Origin: Aspergillus flavus
Lineage: Eukaryota; Ascomycota; Eurotiomycetes; Eurotiales; Aspergillaceae
Assembly: GCF_009017415.1 (NCBI RefSeq)
Contig: NC_092409.1
Span: 1,736,001-1,800,000, forward strand
Length of the DNA: 64,000 bases
Direction of reading: 5' to 3'
In this document: one piece after another, positions 1 through 10,629 of the stretch
Position numbering within the stretch: the stretch's first letter is position 1
Layout of the letters: the number at the start of each line of letters is the position of its first letter
Notes under the pieces: generated by a model
The model's database searches: none
Seen by the model: the letters and a program-made list of their open reading frames with translations, nothing else
What the model was told of the DNA's origin: nothing
Made by a program: the position numbers and the translations under genes

Positions 1-1416
1 GGTTGGGACGAAGGATCAGCATCTGCTATTACACAGCTCAAGTCTTTTGAGCGCATGTATAATCTGGACAACAATACAGTTTCTAATATTGTCTCGTTCG
101 TCAATCTGGGGGCGGGGGTCGGTGCTTTGCTCTCTTTCTTATTGAATGACCGCATTGGTCGCAGGTGGTCGATGCGACTTTACCAGTTGGTATACATCAT
201 CGGCTCCTTGATATCCTGCTTTTCATACGGCAATGTCGGTGTGCTCTACGCTGGCCGCCTAATTGCCGGCTTGGGAATTGGGGCATTGACCGTGGTAGGC
301 CCTATGACAATTGCAGAGGTGGCACCCAAGGCCACGAGAGGTCTCATGACTCTGTTATTCAATGTCTGCATGCTTTCTGGGCAGGCGTTAGGTGTTTTCA
401 CTGTGTACGGATGCTCCATACACATATCACCGGCGAAAAACCTTCAGTATCAAATTCCCTGGTTTACTCAGACCTTTGCTCCCTCAATCAGCATTATCCT
501 CTCCTTCTTTGCCGTCGAGTCCCCGCGTTGGATCATTCTGAGCAATAAACGACAAAGCGCCCTTGCTAGCCTGCTCCGTCTTCGAGGTCTCCCTGCAAAC
601 CATCCTTATGTGGACGCTGAATACAATGAAATGGTGCGGCAAGTAGAAGAAGAGGACACCTCCCTTGGGCCAACCAGCTCTCTGAAGGTAGTCAAGGAAA
701 CGTTCTTCATTCGCAGCAATTTACGCCGCGTGCAGCTCTCCCTTGTGGCATATATCCTCGCACAGATGTCGGGAGCTAATTCCGTAACAAACTATCTCCC
801 AACAATATTTGGAATGGTAGGTATCAAAGGATCTGGAGTCAAGGTCTACACCACGGGTCTCTATGCAATTACAAAGCTCATATTCTGCGTGGCCGCCTCT
901 CTATGCTTCGTTGATGTGCTGGGCCGGCGCAAGTCTCTGATGACCGGTATCATCATTCAGATAATCTGTCACTCTTATTTGGCTGGATATCTGAGTTTTT
1001 TTACCAAAGAGCCTTCAACTATGCCCAAAGGAGCCTCAGATGCGGCCATTGCCTTCATATACATTCATGCCTTGGGATGGGCAATTGGACTTTACACACT
1101 GCCTTATCTCTTTGGTGCCGAGCTGTGGCCTAGCCGGATTCGTTCCTTTGGGGGCGCTCTGTCTCAATGTTTCCATTGGCTTTTCTACTTCGCCATCACA
1201 AAGGCAACACCTTCTCTATTGACTGGCTTACACACATGGGGCGCGTTTGTGTTGTTCGCCGGGTTCTGTATCGTTGCGCTCGTATACACCTTCTTCCTGG
1301 TTCCCGAGACGAGCGGCCTCAGTCTCGAGGAAATAAACAAGATCTTTGAACGACCTCTTTACCGATTAGGTCAGCCGTTGGCTCCTGAGAGACAGAATGA
1401 TGAGGATGATGAGTAG
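1..1416 (+). CDS. MFS sugar/quinate-type transporter, 5' partial
   Basis: Probable proton-coupled plasma-membrane porter of the sugar porter family of the major facilitator superfamily. The reading frame is open from base 1, so the N-terminus and first membrane segment lie outside the window; 471 residues are visible against roughly 520 for the family. Seen directly: the loop motif NDRIGRRWSMR between helices 2 and 3, ESPRW at the end of the first six-helix bundle, LGRRKS in the second half, and PETSGLSLEEI after the last helix, all diagnostic of this family, with about eleven hydrophobic segments. No intron is needed in the visible part. It converges on the Yhm2-like carrier gene. Substrate cannot be read from sequence; quinate or another acidic compound fits the neighbours better than a plain hexose, but that is inference. 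Confidence 0.85.
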   Translation, partial: GWDEGSASAITQLKSFERMYNLDNNTVSNIVSFVNLGAGVGALLSFLLNDRIGRRWSMRLYQLVYIIGSLISCFSYGNVGVLYAGRLIAGLGIGALTVVGPMTIAEVAPKATRGLMTLLFNVCMLSGQALGVFTVYGCSIHISPAKNLQYQIPWFTQTFAPSISIILSFFAVESPRWIILSNKRQSALASLLRLRGLPANHPYVDAEYNEMVRQVEEEDTSLGPTSSLKVVKETFFIRSNLRRVQLSLVAYILAQMSGANSVTNYLPTIFGMVGIKGSGVKVYTTGLYAITKLIFCVAASLCFVDVLGRRKSLMTGIIIQIICHSYLAGYLSFFTKEPSTMPKGASDAAIAFIYIHALGWAIGLYTLPYLFGAELWPSRIRSFGGALSQCFHWLFYFAITKATPSLLTGLHTWGAFVLFAGFCIVALVYTFFLVPETSGLSLEEINKIFERPLYRLGQPLAPERQNDEDDE

Positions 1417-1866
1417 GTCTCTAATTCATTTCAGGTTATTACACCTTGCTAATATCAAGTTGCAGCGAGAAGCAGAGTACCAGGTACATCGAACGCGTAT
1501 AGATTATAGCCAGATCTAGTTTGTATGTGTTAAATATGATCATGACTGTTTGGGCAGTGTAGCTTCAGTACTCAATCTATTTACTTGATATGAGACGAAT
1601 TACCACTGATGAACAGATAAACGATAGCTTAGAATCTATGACCCAATTCATTTTGCATTTTCTGAGTTTGATGTAGTAGTCTGCCTCATTTCTCTATTCC
1701 CCAAAATCCCACTTAATGACGATCAGTCAAACTTGTCTACACTAATACTAGCTCTCAATGGCTACAGTTGTCACCGTCGTGCATCTCGCTTTGATTTATT
1801 ATATGCTGGGTGTGAATATACCGCAAATTTGCTCATAGTTTTGTATTGGGTAAGAAACGTTCAAGT
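1417..1866. other. Convergent 3' intergenic region
   Basis: This 450-bp AT-rich stretch lies between the convergent transporter and carrier genes and presumably holds both 3' untranslated regions. I see no coding potential or repeat in it. Confidence 0.6.
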
Positions 1867-3056
1867 CTAGTATCGGTTTGCGAAGTCCTTCACCATATCT
1901 CCAAGCCCAACCATGCAGATGGTAGCCCAGCCAGCTACACCGATTCGTGGTACAACACCTCGGAAGAGACCCTTGACTCCTGATATGCGAATGATCTTCT
2001 TCAGAGTGGACATCATTGTTGGACGAACTGATCGACCGGGCTCCTCTTTCATTGACTGCATTTCCACACGAAGGACCTATTCTCGTTTATCAGCATCTCA
2101 CGCCTCAACAATATGGGATATGTGTCTACTCACCTCGAACGGCTGATTCCAGCAACTCAGAGCACCTCCAACCGTGGAGGCTAGGATCTTCTCACCAAAA
2201 CCAAGCTTCTCTTCTTTCCCTTTCCCGCTCATCCAACGGATACGTTCCTCTGCAAATCGAGCAATCCCAATTCTCGATGACCAACCAGTGATCTGGCGTA
2301 ATGCAACGGCGTTTACTCCCTTGTTCACACCTCGAATTCCCTGTTCGCGAATGATCTTGAAGAAAATCTCAAATGTTCCCGGTACCTTAGCACCGTTCAC
2401 CGACATCTTCGTCCGCGTGACTTCTACAGTCTTCATACAAGTGGTCATCCCCATAGTCAGGTAGGCTTGTGCCACCCCGCCCCCGATTCCACCCAGGGCG
2501 CCACAGACAGTGGGTGAAGCACCGAGCTTCATCTTAGCATGGTACTCAATCTCAGTCGATGTGATAATGAGTATTGCCCCTTTGGTAGAGGCTTCCAGCC
2601 AAGCCTGTGGACCGGTTCTCATGTTAGCATGTCTAGTCGACCCTATGGTGAAATCTTGTATCTTACCCAAGGTATCAAGCCTTGGTAAAAGGCAAGTGGT
2701 CCCCCGCGGAGCCATGTCTTTTGTACTGCGGCTCTTAATGTGTCATGTCTGTTGGCGGCGAGCTAATGCGTTCAATGGTGTTATAAATTGCTCTGGCAGT
2801 GGATACTACATTTGATCCACTATATCAGATGCAACTCACATGTGTTTTTAGTACCTCCATCGGTTGACCAAGGGTCGTAACTATAACCGCTGTTAGAAGA
2901 CCAATCATGGGATATAAATCGATATCACTTGCCCTGAAATATATTCATCAACGCTCCAACCCCTAAGTTTCGGAGAGGAACCCTTCTCCTTTTCTCGCTT
3001 GCTTCTTCCAAAGGAAGAGCTACAGGGCTCCTGGGTAATGAACTTTGCACATTCAT
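1867..3056 (-). CDS. Mitochondrial citrate/2-oxoglutarate carrier, Yhm2-type paralogue
   Basis: Inner-membrane carrier of the SLC25 family. Yeast Yhm2 exchanges citrate for 2-oxoglutarate. Five exons on the minus strand: 3056-2933, 2880-2840, 2762-2667, 2604-2134 and 2076-1867, giving 313 aa, about the length of yeast Yhm2. Family signatures seen: VTTLGQPMEVLKTH in exons 1-2, PWAWLEASTKGA, QAYLTMGMTTCMKTVE, GVNKGVNAVALRQ, WNQPFEV and GLFRGVVPRIGVAG near the end. The degenerate QP-repeat signatures and the WLEASTKGA stretch are typical of Yhm2 rather than of the Ctp1 citrate carrier. Intron 1 (2881-2932) has a GC donor (GCAAGT). The start at 3056 is the first ATG in the frame that keeps the phase. 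It is divergent from the amidohydrolase gene, 438 bp away. A housekeeping Yhm2 elsewhere in the genome would make this a cluster-specific paralogue. Confidence 0.9.
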
Positions 3057-3494
3057 TCTCACTTGAAATGTTTTGGAAACACGATGATATCCAAATAATG
3101 TGGTTAAAAGGGACCTGAACACAGCTGAGAACCCTGTATATATGATCCTCCGTCTGTCTTGAAATGAATTATTTTCGATTTGTTTCGCTCTTCTACTTGC
3201 GATTGGACAGACTTATAGACAACTTAATGTCCCACCAGTGTTGCTTTCTGTATCTCTATGTTGGAGATAAGAGATAAATATCGGAAGCATCCGATACCAG
3301 TATTCTTCGCGCAATTGCCGGCAAACCCGAAGTGGACCATGTGCGTCCGAGGTATATGTTAGTATGAATAATGCTGATATTGTGCTTGGTGTTTATGTTG
3401 GATCCTGACTCTTGTATATCTTTACCAACAAAAATTGCAGATGCTGCCTCGGGCCAGTATATCATTCAAGGTATATCAAATTTCCCGCAGCACG
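3057..3494. promoter_or_regulatory. Divergent promoter between Yhm2-like carrier and amidohydrolase
   Basis: This 438-bp region separates two start codons that point apart, so it should hold both promoters. A CGG-N6-CCG palindrome at 3282-3293 lies about 225 bp from the carrier ATG and 200 bp from the hydrolase ATG. No other feature was recognised. Confidence 0.6.
3280..3295. promoter_or_regulatory. CGG-N6-CCG palindrome, candidate Zn2Cys6 binding site
   Basis: The sequence is ATCGGA-AGCA-TCCGAT, a 6-bp perfect inverted repeat. Its core, CGGAAGCATCCG (3282-3293), is an inverted CGG/CCG pair with six-base spacing, a classic target for a dimeric Zn2Cys6 regulator. A near-identical site sits before the aconitase gene. 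Regulator unknown. Confidence 0.55.
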
Positions 3495-4618
3495 ATGGGC
3501 AGCGTATCCTCCATATTACAGACGAAAGGTCCAGCGCATAGTTTTGCATCTGTGACAGACTGTCAGAAAAAGTAAGTAGCCCAGGGAATATCGAAGAACA
3601 TAAGGACGAGGGTCTAACAATCTTAGAACACCTCTCTTACCAGCGGGAGCATTCGATACTCATGTCCACGTCTTCGATCCCCGTCTGGGCCCATATGCCC
3701 CGGGTCGACCATACACGCCCGAAGATGCTCCTCTATCAAAGCTGATTGCCTTCAACGAGAATCTAACAACAGACGGTCAAGTGGGGAATCTGGTCCTCGT
3801 CCAGCCATCACCTTACAAAACCGATTGCACGGTGTTGCTACAATGCTTACGGGATTTACGAAACCGCAACATCAATGCACGTGCTATAGTGGTTATTGAT
3901 GTGGATAATGTGACAGATCATGCCCTGGAGGAGATGCATCAGCTCGGTGCACGAGGCATACGCTTGAATTTCCAAGCAGACGGTCGTGAAGTCGACCTAA
4001 CTAAGCTGGCGGATATGCTACACAAAGCTGCCAGTCGCATTCAACATCTTCCGGGCTGGATGGTTCAGCTTTATGTTCCTGTCTGGGTATGGGAGGGTAA
4101 GTTTTGGCGCTTGTGAATCGTATTCGCGCTCCTGCTTAACCTATTTGTTAATGACGGATATAGCTCTATATGATTCTATCCTCGATCTGCCAGTCCCCGT
4201 CATAGCTGACCATCTGGGAGGAGCACTGGGCCGGTCGAAGTTGTCGCCGGAATTCCATGAATCACCTTTATCGCAACCAGGCTTTTCATCTCTCACATCA
4301 CTAGCGAAGCACGGGCGTGCTATAGTGAAGATATCTGGTCTATATCGTTGTTCAAAGGACTCTGCTTCTACTTACAGTGATATGAAACCCATTATCGAGT
4401 CACTGGCACGTGAGATCCCATATCAGCTGGTCTGGGGTAGTGACTGGCCACATACGGGAGATGGTGCGGCTCGCTTGAAGAATCCGGACATCAATGTAAA
4501 AGAAGGGTTTCGTTCGATTGATAATCTTGGGATTCTGCAAAATTTGAGAGACTGGGTGGGTAGTGAAGAAGTCTGGGAAAAGCTTATGAGGGATAATCCA
4601 GCTCGATTCTATAGGTGA
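3495..4618 (+). CDS. LigI-like amidohydrolase (2-pyrone-4,6-dicarboxylate lactonase type)
   Basis: TIM-barrel hydrolase of the amidohydrolase-2 family (COG3618). Members such as LigI open the lactone 2-pyrone-4,6-dicarboxylate to 4-oxalomesaconate in protocatechuate/gallate meta-cleavage. Exons 3495-3571, 3627-4096 and 4164-4618 give 333 aa. Seen: the strand-1 motif FDTHVHVFDP (His38, His40), DHLGG (His199), and WGSDWPH near the end, whose aspartate (about 276) is the expected catalytic base. The phrase PYAPGRPYTPEDAPL after the HxH motif is common in LigI-like lactonases. The start is the ATG that feeds exon 2 in phase; no targeting peptide is obvious, so probably cytosolic. The exact substrate is inferred; other lactonases of this family would look similar. 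Confidence 0.85.
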
Positions 4619-5233
4619 GAAGACTATTGATGATATATCATCTTGCTGAGTGCTCCTTATATTGGAGATGCTACTATTATTCAAAATAACAAAATTGCTT
4701 CAGATACAGATGATATTGCAATTATGAAAGTGGATGGATAGTAGGACTACAGCATTGTATATACCCAGCTCTCATATCAGTAGGAAGAAGCTCATAGTAC
4801 ACTTGTCAAGCATAATCGGGCTTTGAAACCGCAGACTCATCCTGGGATACCGATGGCTGGATCCCGTCGGGTATTGCTTGGTGCCTGTTATCTATCAAAG
4901 TTAAGCCATGGATTGGGGATCCATAGCAAGCAGAGGAGCCGATTACTGGAAAAGTTTAGAGCAAAGCCTCCCTTCCTCGTTTATCACGATGTGGATCCGG
5001 GTAATTGTTCTTAGGCGTGGCGTGGGGGACATTGGGGTCGGAAGCACCCGACTCTATACTCGCGGCGGATGCATCCGAATACGATGGCAACTGCGAACTC
5101 ACCAGCTAATGAGAGCTTGAGAATAAGTAAACACATTAAAATGCAGCCTTAGTTAAACTCGCAAGATCCTCCCTATGATTTGTGGGGTAATTTGAGGCTC
5201 CCTCTTTTCTTCTTGGAAAAAAAGGCGGACAAG
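4619..5233. promoter_or_regulatory. Aconitase-paralogue promoter region
   Basis: This 615-bp gap separates the tandem amidohydrolase and aconitase genes. It holds the first gene's 3' end and the second's promoter, including the palindrome at 5066-5077, about 157 bp before the ATG. No other gene is seen. Confidence 0.55.
5066..5077. promoter_or_regulatory. CGG-N6-CCG palindrome, second candidate Zn2Cys6 site
   Basis: CGGATGCATCCG is a perfect 12-bp palindrome that differs by one base from CGGAAGCATCCG at 3282-3293. The spacing and the inner GCAT are the same, which is the main argument for shared regulation of the carrier, hydrolase and aconitase genes. Confidence 0.55.
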
Positions 5234-7750
5234 ATGGTCTCTTTAGCAATGCGATCCAGGTTTTCCTCACAACATTGCTCGAGGCATTGGTTGAGGTCAA
5301 AGTCGCAGGTTCATAGGTGGTTCGCCTCGGAGGCGTCGCCTGGTACGGCATCTTTAAGCCGATTTGAACAACATCGGCATGTCGACTTGCAAAAATTTAC
5401 GCGCAAAGTTAACGAGATCCGCCGTCGGTAGGTACTATGCTTCCAGTTGTTCCTGCTCAAACCAGTGCCCAGGATTTGAATGCATGTTAATCACAGCTCA
5501 TTGTAGTTTGGATCGCCCTTTGACCTACTCTGAAAAGGTTCTTTATGCCCACCTTGATGACGCCTCAAACGACGGGAGTATAGTACGGGGGAAAACACAG
5601 CTGAAATTGCGGCCCTTACGAATCGCCTGCCAAGATGCTACAGCTCAAATGGCTCTCATCCAGTTTATGTCTGCAGGACTTGAATCTACTGCGGTTCCAA
5701 CAACAGTGCATTGTGACCATCTGATCGTTAGCCGGGATGGCGAGACTGAGGATCTTCCCCGGGCTCTCGAAGCTCACCAAGAGGTGTACGACTTCATGGA
5801 AAGTGCCTGTCAAAGATATAATATGGGCTTCTGGAAGCCGGGCGCTGGAATCATTCATCAGATTGTGCTCGAAAACTACGCTTTCCCCGGTGGCATGATG
5901 GTTGGGACTGATTCTCATACCCCAAATGCGGGAGGTATGGGTATGATTGCCATCGGAGTTGGTGGCGCTGATGCTGTGGATGTTATGGCTGGTTTACCGT
6001 TGGAGTTAATAGCACCTCGTGTCCTTGGTGTTAAATTGACCGGAGAACTCACTAAATGGGCATCTCCTAAAGATGTGATCAATAAGCTCGCCAGTCTGAT
6101 ATCTGTCAAGGGAGGGACTGGATCCATTGTCGAATACTTTGGGCCAGGCACGAAGGGACTCTCGGCGACTGGAATGGCCACAATCTGCAATATGGGGGCT
6201 GAGACGGGTGCTACCACGTCCATCTTCCCTTACTCTCCCCAGATGGCAGCGTATCTTCGTGCAAACAACAGACCAGACATGGCTCAAGCGGTCGAGACAG
6301 TCTCCCATGAACTGCGCGCTGACCATGGGGCAGAGTACGATCGCGTGATTGAGATTGACTTGTCAACCTTGGAACCACAAATTAATGGACCCTTCACTCC
6401 AGATCTTGCTACTCCATTGTCTAAGTTTCACTCGGCTGTGAAAGAGAATGCGTGGCCAAAGCTCACGGCTGGTCTGATCGGATCGTGTACCAACTCGTCA
6501 TTTGAAGATATGACACGCGCTGCTAGTGTTGCTCAACAAGCATTGGATGCTGGTCTCAAACCGAAGGTGCCTCTACTGGTGTCTCCCGGTAGCTTGCAGA
6601 CTCGACGGACACTCGAAAACGCCGGGATTGTCGACGTTCTCGAAAAGGTTGGGGCTACGATGCTGACCAATGCCTGTGGTCCCTGCTGTGGCTCTTGGGA
6701 CCGTACTGACATGCCAAAAGTAAGTATCTTGCCTATCTTACGCTTCGTATATTGCGATCATCACCTCCTAACAGGCGCTCACAGGGGACACCCAACTCCA
6801 TCATCACCTCATACAATCGTAACTTTTCCGGTCGATTAGATTCTAACCCAGCAACCCATGTATTCCTTTCATCCCCAGAAGTTGTCATGGGCAAGATCTT
6901 CTCCGACGATCTTTCTTTCGACCCCAACGTGGACGGTCTGACGACTCCCTCAGGAGAGGAATTCCGCTTCACTCCCCCTGTTGGCCAGTCACTCCCCAGT
7001 CGGGGATACGAAGATTCAGATTCTGCATACTTAGCCCCCCCTACAGATGACCGCAGTCATATACAAGTTCAAATTTCTCCTTCTTCTCAACGTCTACAGA
7101 AGCTCGCCCCATTCAAGCCTTGGTCCGGGAATGATTTCGAGGACTGCCTCATTCTCATCAAAACCAAGGGCAAGTGCACCACCGACCACATCACTCCTGC
7201 AGGCCCCTGGTTCCGCTTTCGGGGCCACCTCGAGAACATCTCCAACAACACCTTGATCGGCGCAGTCAACGCGGAAACCGAGCAAGTCAATCAGATCCGC
7301 AATCGCTTGACAGGTGAAGATGGCGGCGTGCCCGACACGGCCCGCGACTACCAAGCCAAAGGTCGCCCTTGGGTGGTGATTGCCGACCATAACTACGGGG
7401 AGGGTTCCTCCCGTGAACATGCTGCCCTCCAGCCTCGCTACCTTGGAGGCGTAGCTATCATCGCCAAGAGCTTCGCTCGTATTCATGAGGCCAATCTGAA
7501 AAAGCAAGGCATGCTGCCACTGACTTTCACAAATGAGGCGGACTATGACCGCATCCGCTCTTCGGATCTTGTTAGTATCAAAGGTCTGGCCGCCCTGGCT
7601 CCTGGCCAACCGCTCACTCTCTTGGTAACTCCCACGGAATCATCGAGTGAGCCCTGGCAGGCGGAGGTTTCTCATTCGTTTACCCATGAGCAGATCGAGT
7701 ACTTTAAGGCTGGCAGTGCACTCAATCTGATGTCCAGGCACCTTTCCTAG
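5234..7750 (+). CDS. Aconitase-family hydratase, mitochondrial-type paralogue
   Basis: Iron-sulfur hydro-lyase of the aconitase family. Exons 5234-5427, 5507-6719 and 6785-7750 encode 790 aa, typical of mitochondrial aconitase. The first ~30 residues are rich in Arg/Ser and lack acidic residues (RSRFSSQHCSRHWLRSKSQ), like a mitochondrial presequence. The three [4Fe-4S] cysteines are present: SCTNSSFED (Cys392) and NACGPCCGSWD (Cys455, Cys458), with the 63-residue spacing of the family. KGTPNSIITSYNRNF spans the second splice junction and fixes it. The swivel domain has DHITPAGPWFRF, DHNYGEGSSREHAA and KSFARIHEANLKKQG. Because it sits with a Yhm2 paralogue and a LigI-like lactonase, it may be a pathway enzyme acting on a substituted tricarboxylate rather than the TCA enzyme; that is inference. 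Confidence 0.9.
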
Positions 7751-8284
7751 AGTATAGTTTGGGAGAAAGCTTTCACTCGTGTACCGTAAACACTCACGCG
7801 ATGGTCCGGAGAATCTGGTCCGGCTGTGGGGAAACTTGTTTCGGACGTCGCAGATCCTCCCCACATTGACGCCAGGGTGAATCTATAGTTCCCCGTCTTA
7901 TAGATACATTCCAGCCCTATGGAGTATAACTTCCAAGCTAAGTTGCCAGATAGCTCGGTATTAGACTTGCTTACCTGTTGAATGATAATTGTATTTTTCT
8001 CTTATTTTGATTGACACATCGCGAGGTCCAGTGCCGCTGGTCAATATGACATATAGGAATTGCTTGAGCAAAGTCTGACATATCCAGGAGCACGAACACC
8101 TACATCACCTGTTCTTCCAGAGGTTTGTGCTCACTATTATTATGTATATTAAATTTCGGGCTTTGCCTGCCCGACAGGAGACAAGCTTTCCCGCATGTAT
8201 GTGCCCATCCGGGTATGGAGAAGAGATATTAGTACATGATATAGTCTGATTTCTCGATCAGATTGGCCATTGTACACCATAGCT
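7751..8284. other. Intergenic DNA
   Basis: Contains the presumed 3' region of the aconitase gene and the approach to the phosphatase pseudogene. No open coding segment or repeat was recognised. Confidence 0.5.
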
Positions 8285-9247
8285 AGGCATGATGGGCCCT
8301 CTACAACCGACATTAGTCCCAAACTACGGTGAGAGTACTAATTGTACGGAAGTTAATCATCCATGAAGCAACCATGGTGAGCTCACGGACAACGGTCGAG
8401 TGCAAATGCTACTATTGGGATGACAGCTTCGACAGCATTACGTTGACTACCTGGAACTGCTCCCTGCTGTCCTAACCGATCCTCGTACTGTGCGCTTTCG
8501 CTCATCGCCTTTCCCGCGAGCTTTAGAATCCTTGTTGCATGTTGTTTCGGGAAATGTTCCTTTCTAGTACCCAGTTGGCTTCTTCTGGACCGCCTGTTAC
8601 TGCCATGAGAAGTTTAGAGAATGAAGCACTCGTTCTGAATGAACATTTCTGCGATCGCTTTACTCAGCCGTGTAAGACCTCCTCGCATCGGACAGCAGAT
8701 AGATGTGCGATGACCCATCTGAATCTTAGGCGTGTCAATTTGCTGACGGTATGCTGACTGAGATGGCCTCACACAGGGAATGATTCTGCTGAGAAGGTCT
8801 ACATTAACTCACTTCTGCGTAATATATGCCAGCCCAACGGACTATTGCAGTTGATTCAAAGTCTAATACCCATGCGATCCATGATATTATCAATTCCGCG
8901 TTTGCCGCTCCAGACATTCGGCTACCAAAGTAGCTCTACGACAGCAAAATCAATAAAATTGTTGACAATATCGCTTATGAAGAAGAGCACGATACGTACT
9001 TTGGAAATAGCGAGATGCGACGGGTCGGAATTGGAGCTCTCTTGGGGGACTTTACCGAGGAGTCTTGTAGCTAAGGCAGAGAAAACGGCAACAATGGAGA
9101 CTCTCTAACAAAAGCTCTTACTTTCTGGCACGCATTAATCTACCCTTGGAGCCATCATGGTCTCTCTGGGGATTATTGGCGTGAACGGGACGAGAAATGG
9201 CCACCGTATGGATCTGTCCTTGCTGTTGAGCTATTCCGGGAGGATTG
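8285..9247 (+). pseudogene. Histidine acid phosphatase (histidine phosphatase clade 2) pseudogene
   Basis: Relics of one histidine acid phosphatase-type protein appear in collinear order across shifting frames: RHDGPST at 8285 (degenerate RHGxRxP); HGELTDNGRVQMLLLG, a stop at 8421 where CGA would give the expected Arg, then VRFRSSPFPRALESLL and a stop at 8565; LENEALVLNEHF in another frame from 8605; a conventional intron (8672-8776); DSKSNTHAIHDIINSAF, a stop at 8931, then MRRVGIGALLGDF; and a frameshifted end reading RDEKWPPYGSVLAVELF before a stop at 9245. The RSSP-RALESL block and the WPPY-S-ELF block are well-known family landmarks. Several stops and frameshifts rule out a functional product from this copy. 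The substrate of the ancestor is unknown; remnants may extend to about 9430. Confidence 0.75.
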
Positions 9248-10620
9248 AAAGGGTGACACCCAGATCACAGAGCGTGCACATCAGCAGGATAATAGAAACC
9301 TTCACCCTCTCTAGTTGCTCGAACTCAAACCCCGTTACTATCAGCCGAAAAGTTTGGAGAGAAGCGTGTATGGAGAACCTGAATGGGCTGTGCGTCCCTC
9401 GAGAGGTGGAACCAGATGGACATTGAACCCTTCCCGGTTGTTAGGTTAGGCCCCATAGGGAAAGACGAATATTTCTCATCCTTGCACGGCATGTTTTTCT
9501 TCAATATGAACACAGTCAAAAATCTATTCCGATTCTGACGAATGAAGACCAGTAACTATTGCAAATGAGGACCGGAAAATGGATCATCCGGTACGTAGGT
9601 ATGAATGTTGGACACGAGACTCGTCTCGGATGTTTAATCCGCTGATCGTCAGCCCGGACAGCATAACAGATTAATAATGCCAGTTGCTGTGTTAGTGATC
9701 AGAACTTCAAATTGCCAGTTCGCCTGAATGTCCACCGTTTCGCCCAGTCTTGTCTCCTTTCGATAGCGCCTTGATTAATTACAATTGATCCGCAAATTAC
9801 ACGACATGCAGGTTCAACGTCCACATTTTTCAACAATCGAAACTATGTACTCTGTCGATTGTGGTCAGTTCCGGATGAGCATGATAGGTATAAGTTACGA
9901 GTGATTGCGCGAACTGTCAGCGACCGACGACGTACACCTCTACCATCTGTTATTTGGAGAGCTTCTGTCGACGACAAATTGACGAGACCCTTTGGTAGAT
10001 ACTCTAGAAACCGGACCTTGCTAAGAACGTTGAAGGCCAGGGGCATGCAAGGTAGGGAGGAGATCTGAGAATGAACATAATTAATGCAGGTTAGTTCAAG
10101 CAAATATCAGTCTGATGTGTTAGTTATAGTCCCCCGTTTCTCGCATTCAACGCCATTTCATCGTACAAAGCCAGTGGGTTTAGGGAGGCGAGGCACGGGT
10201 GTCCCACGCTCGTTCGCCGCTCTGCAAGGCTGAGGAAAAGCATAACTCTCCTAGCAACCTCCTGCGTCCAGCAACCTGGAAAGATGAGCAAGGCGGGCGC
10301 TTGATTTGCAGGCAGCTTGCTCCCGAGATAACCGTACGGTGTCGGGGTCGAGTGTACCTGAAGGCAGTCGAACGATAGCGACCGTAGATACTAGTAGTAG
10401 TCGGTAAGTCGTAAGGAAAGTCACCTGAGGAAAAACTATTGCTCCACTTTTTGGGGGAAATCAACTCCCAAGTATCCAATGCCCTTCGGAACATAATTCC
10501 TCGCCAATCAAAGGACTTTCCCAACGCACAACCGCTGGGGCAGCTTCTGAACATGACCCATCTGTTCAGACACGCTTCGGCCGAATTACAACCTACTTCG
10601 GGTTTATGATCTTTTCACCC
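9248..10620. other. Gene-free accessory DNA
   Basis: About 1.4 kb in which I find no reading frame with coding character, no repeat and no RNA gene. The first 200 bases may contain the decayed C-terminal end of the upstream pseudogene. Confidence 0.4.
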
Positions 10621-10629
10621 CCTCCCTGA

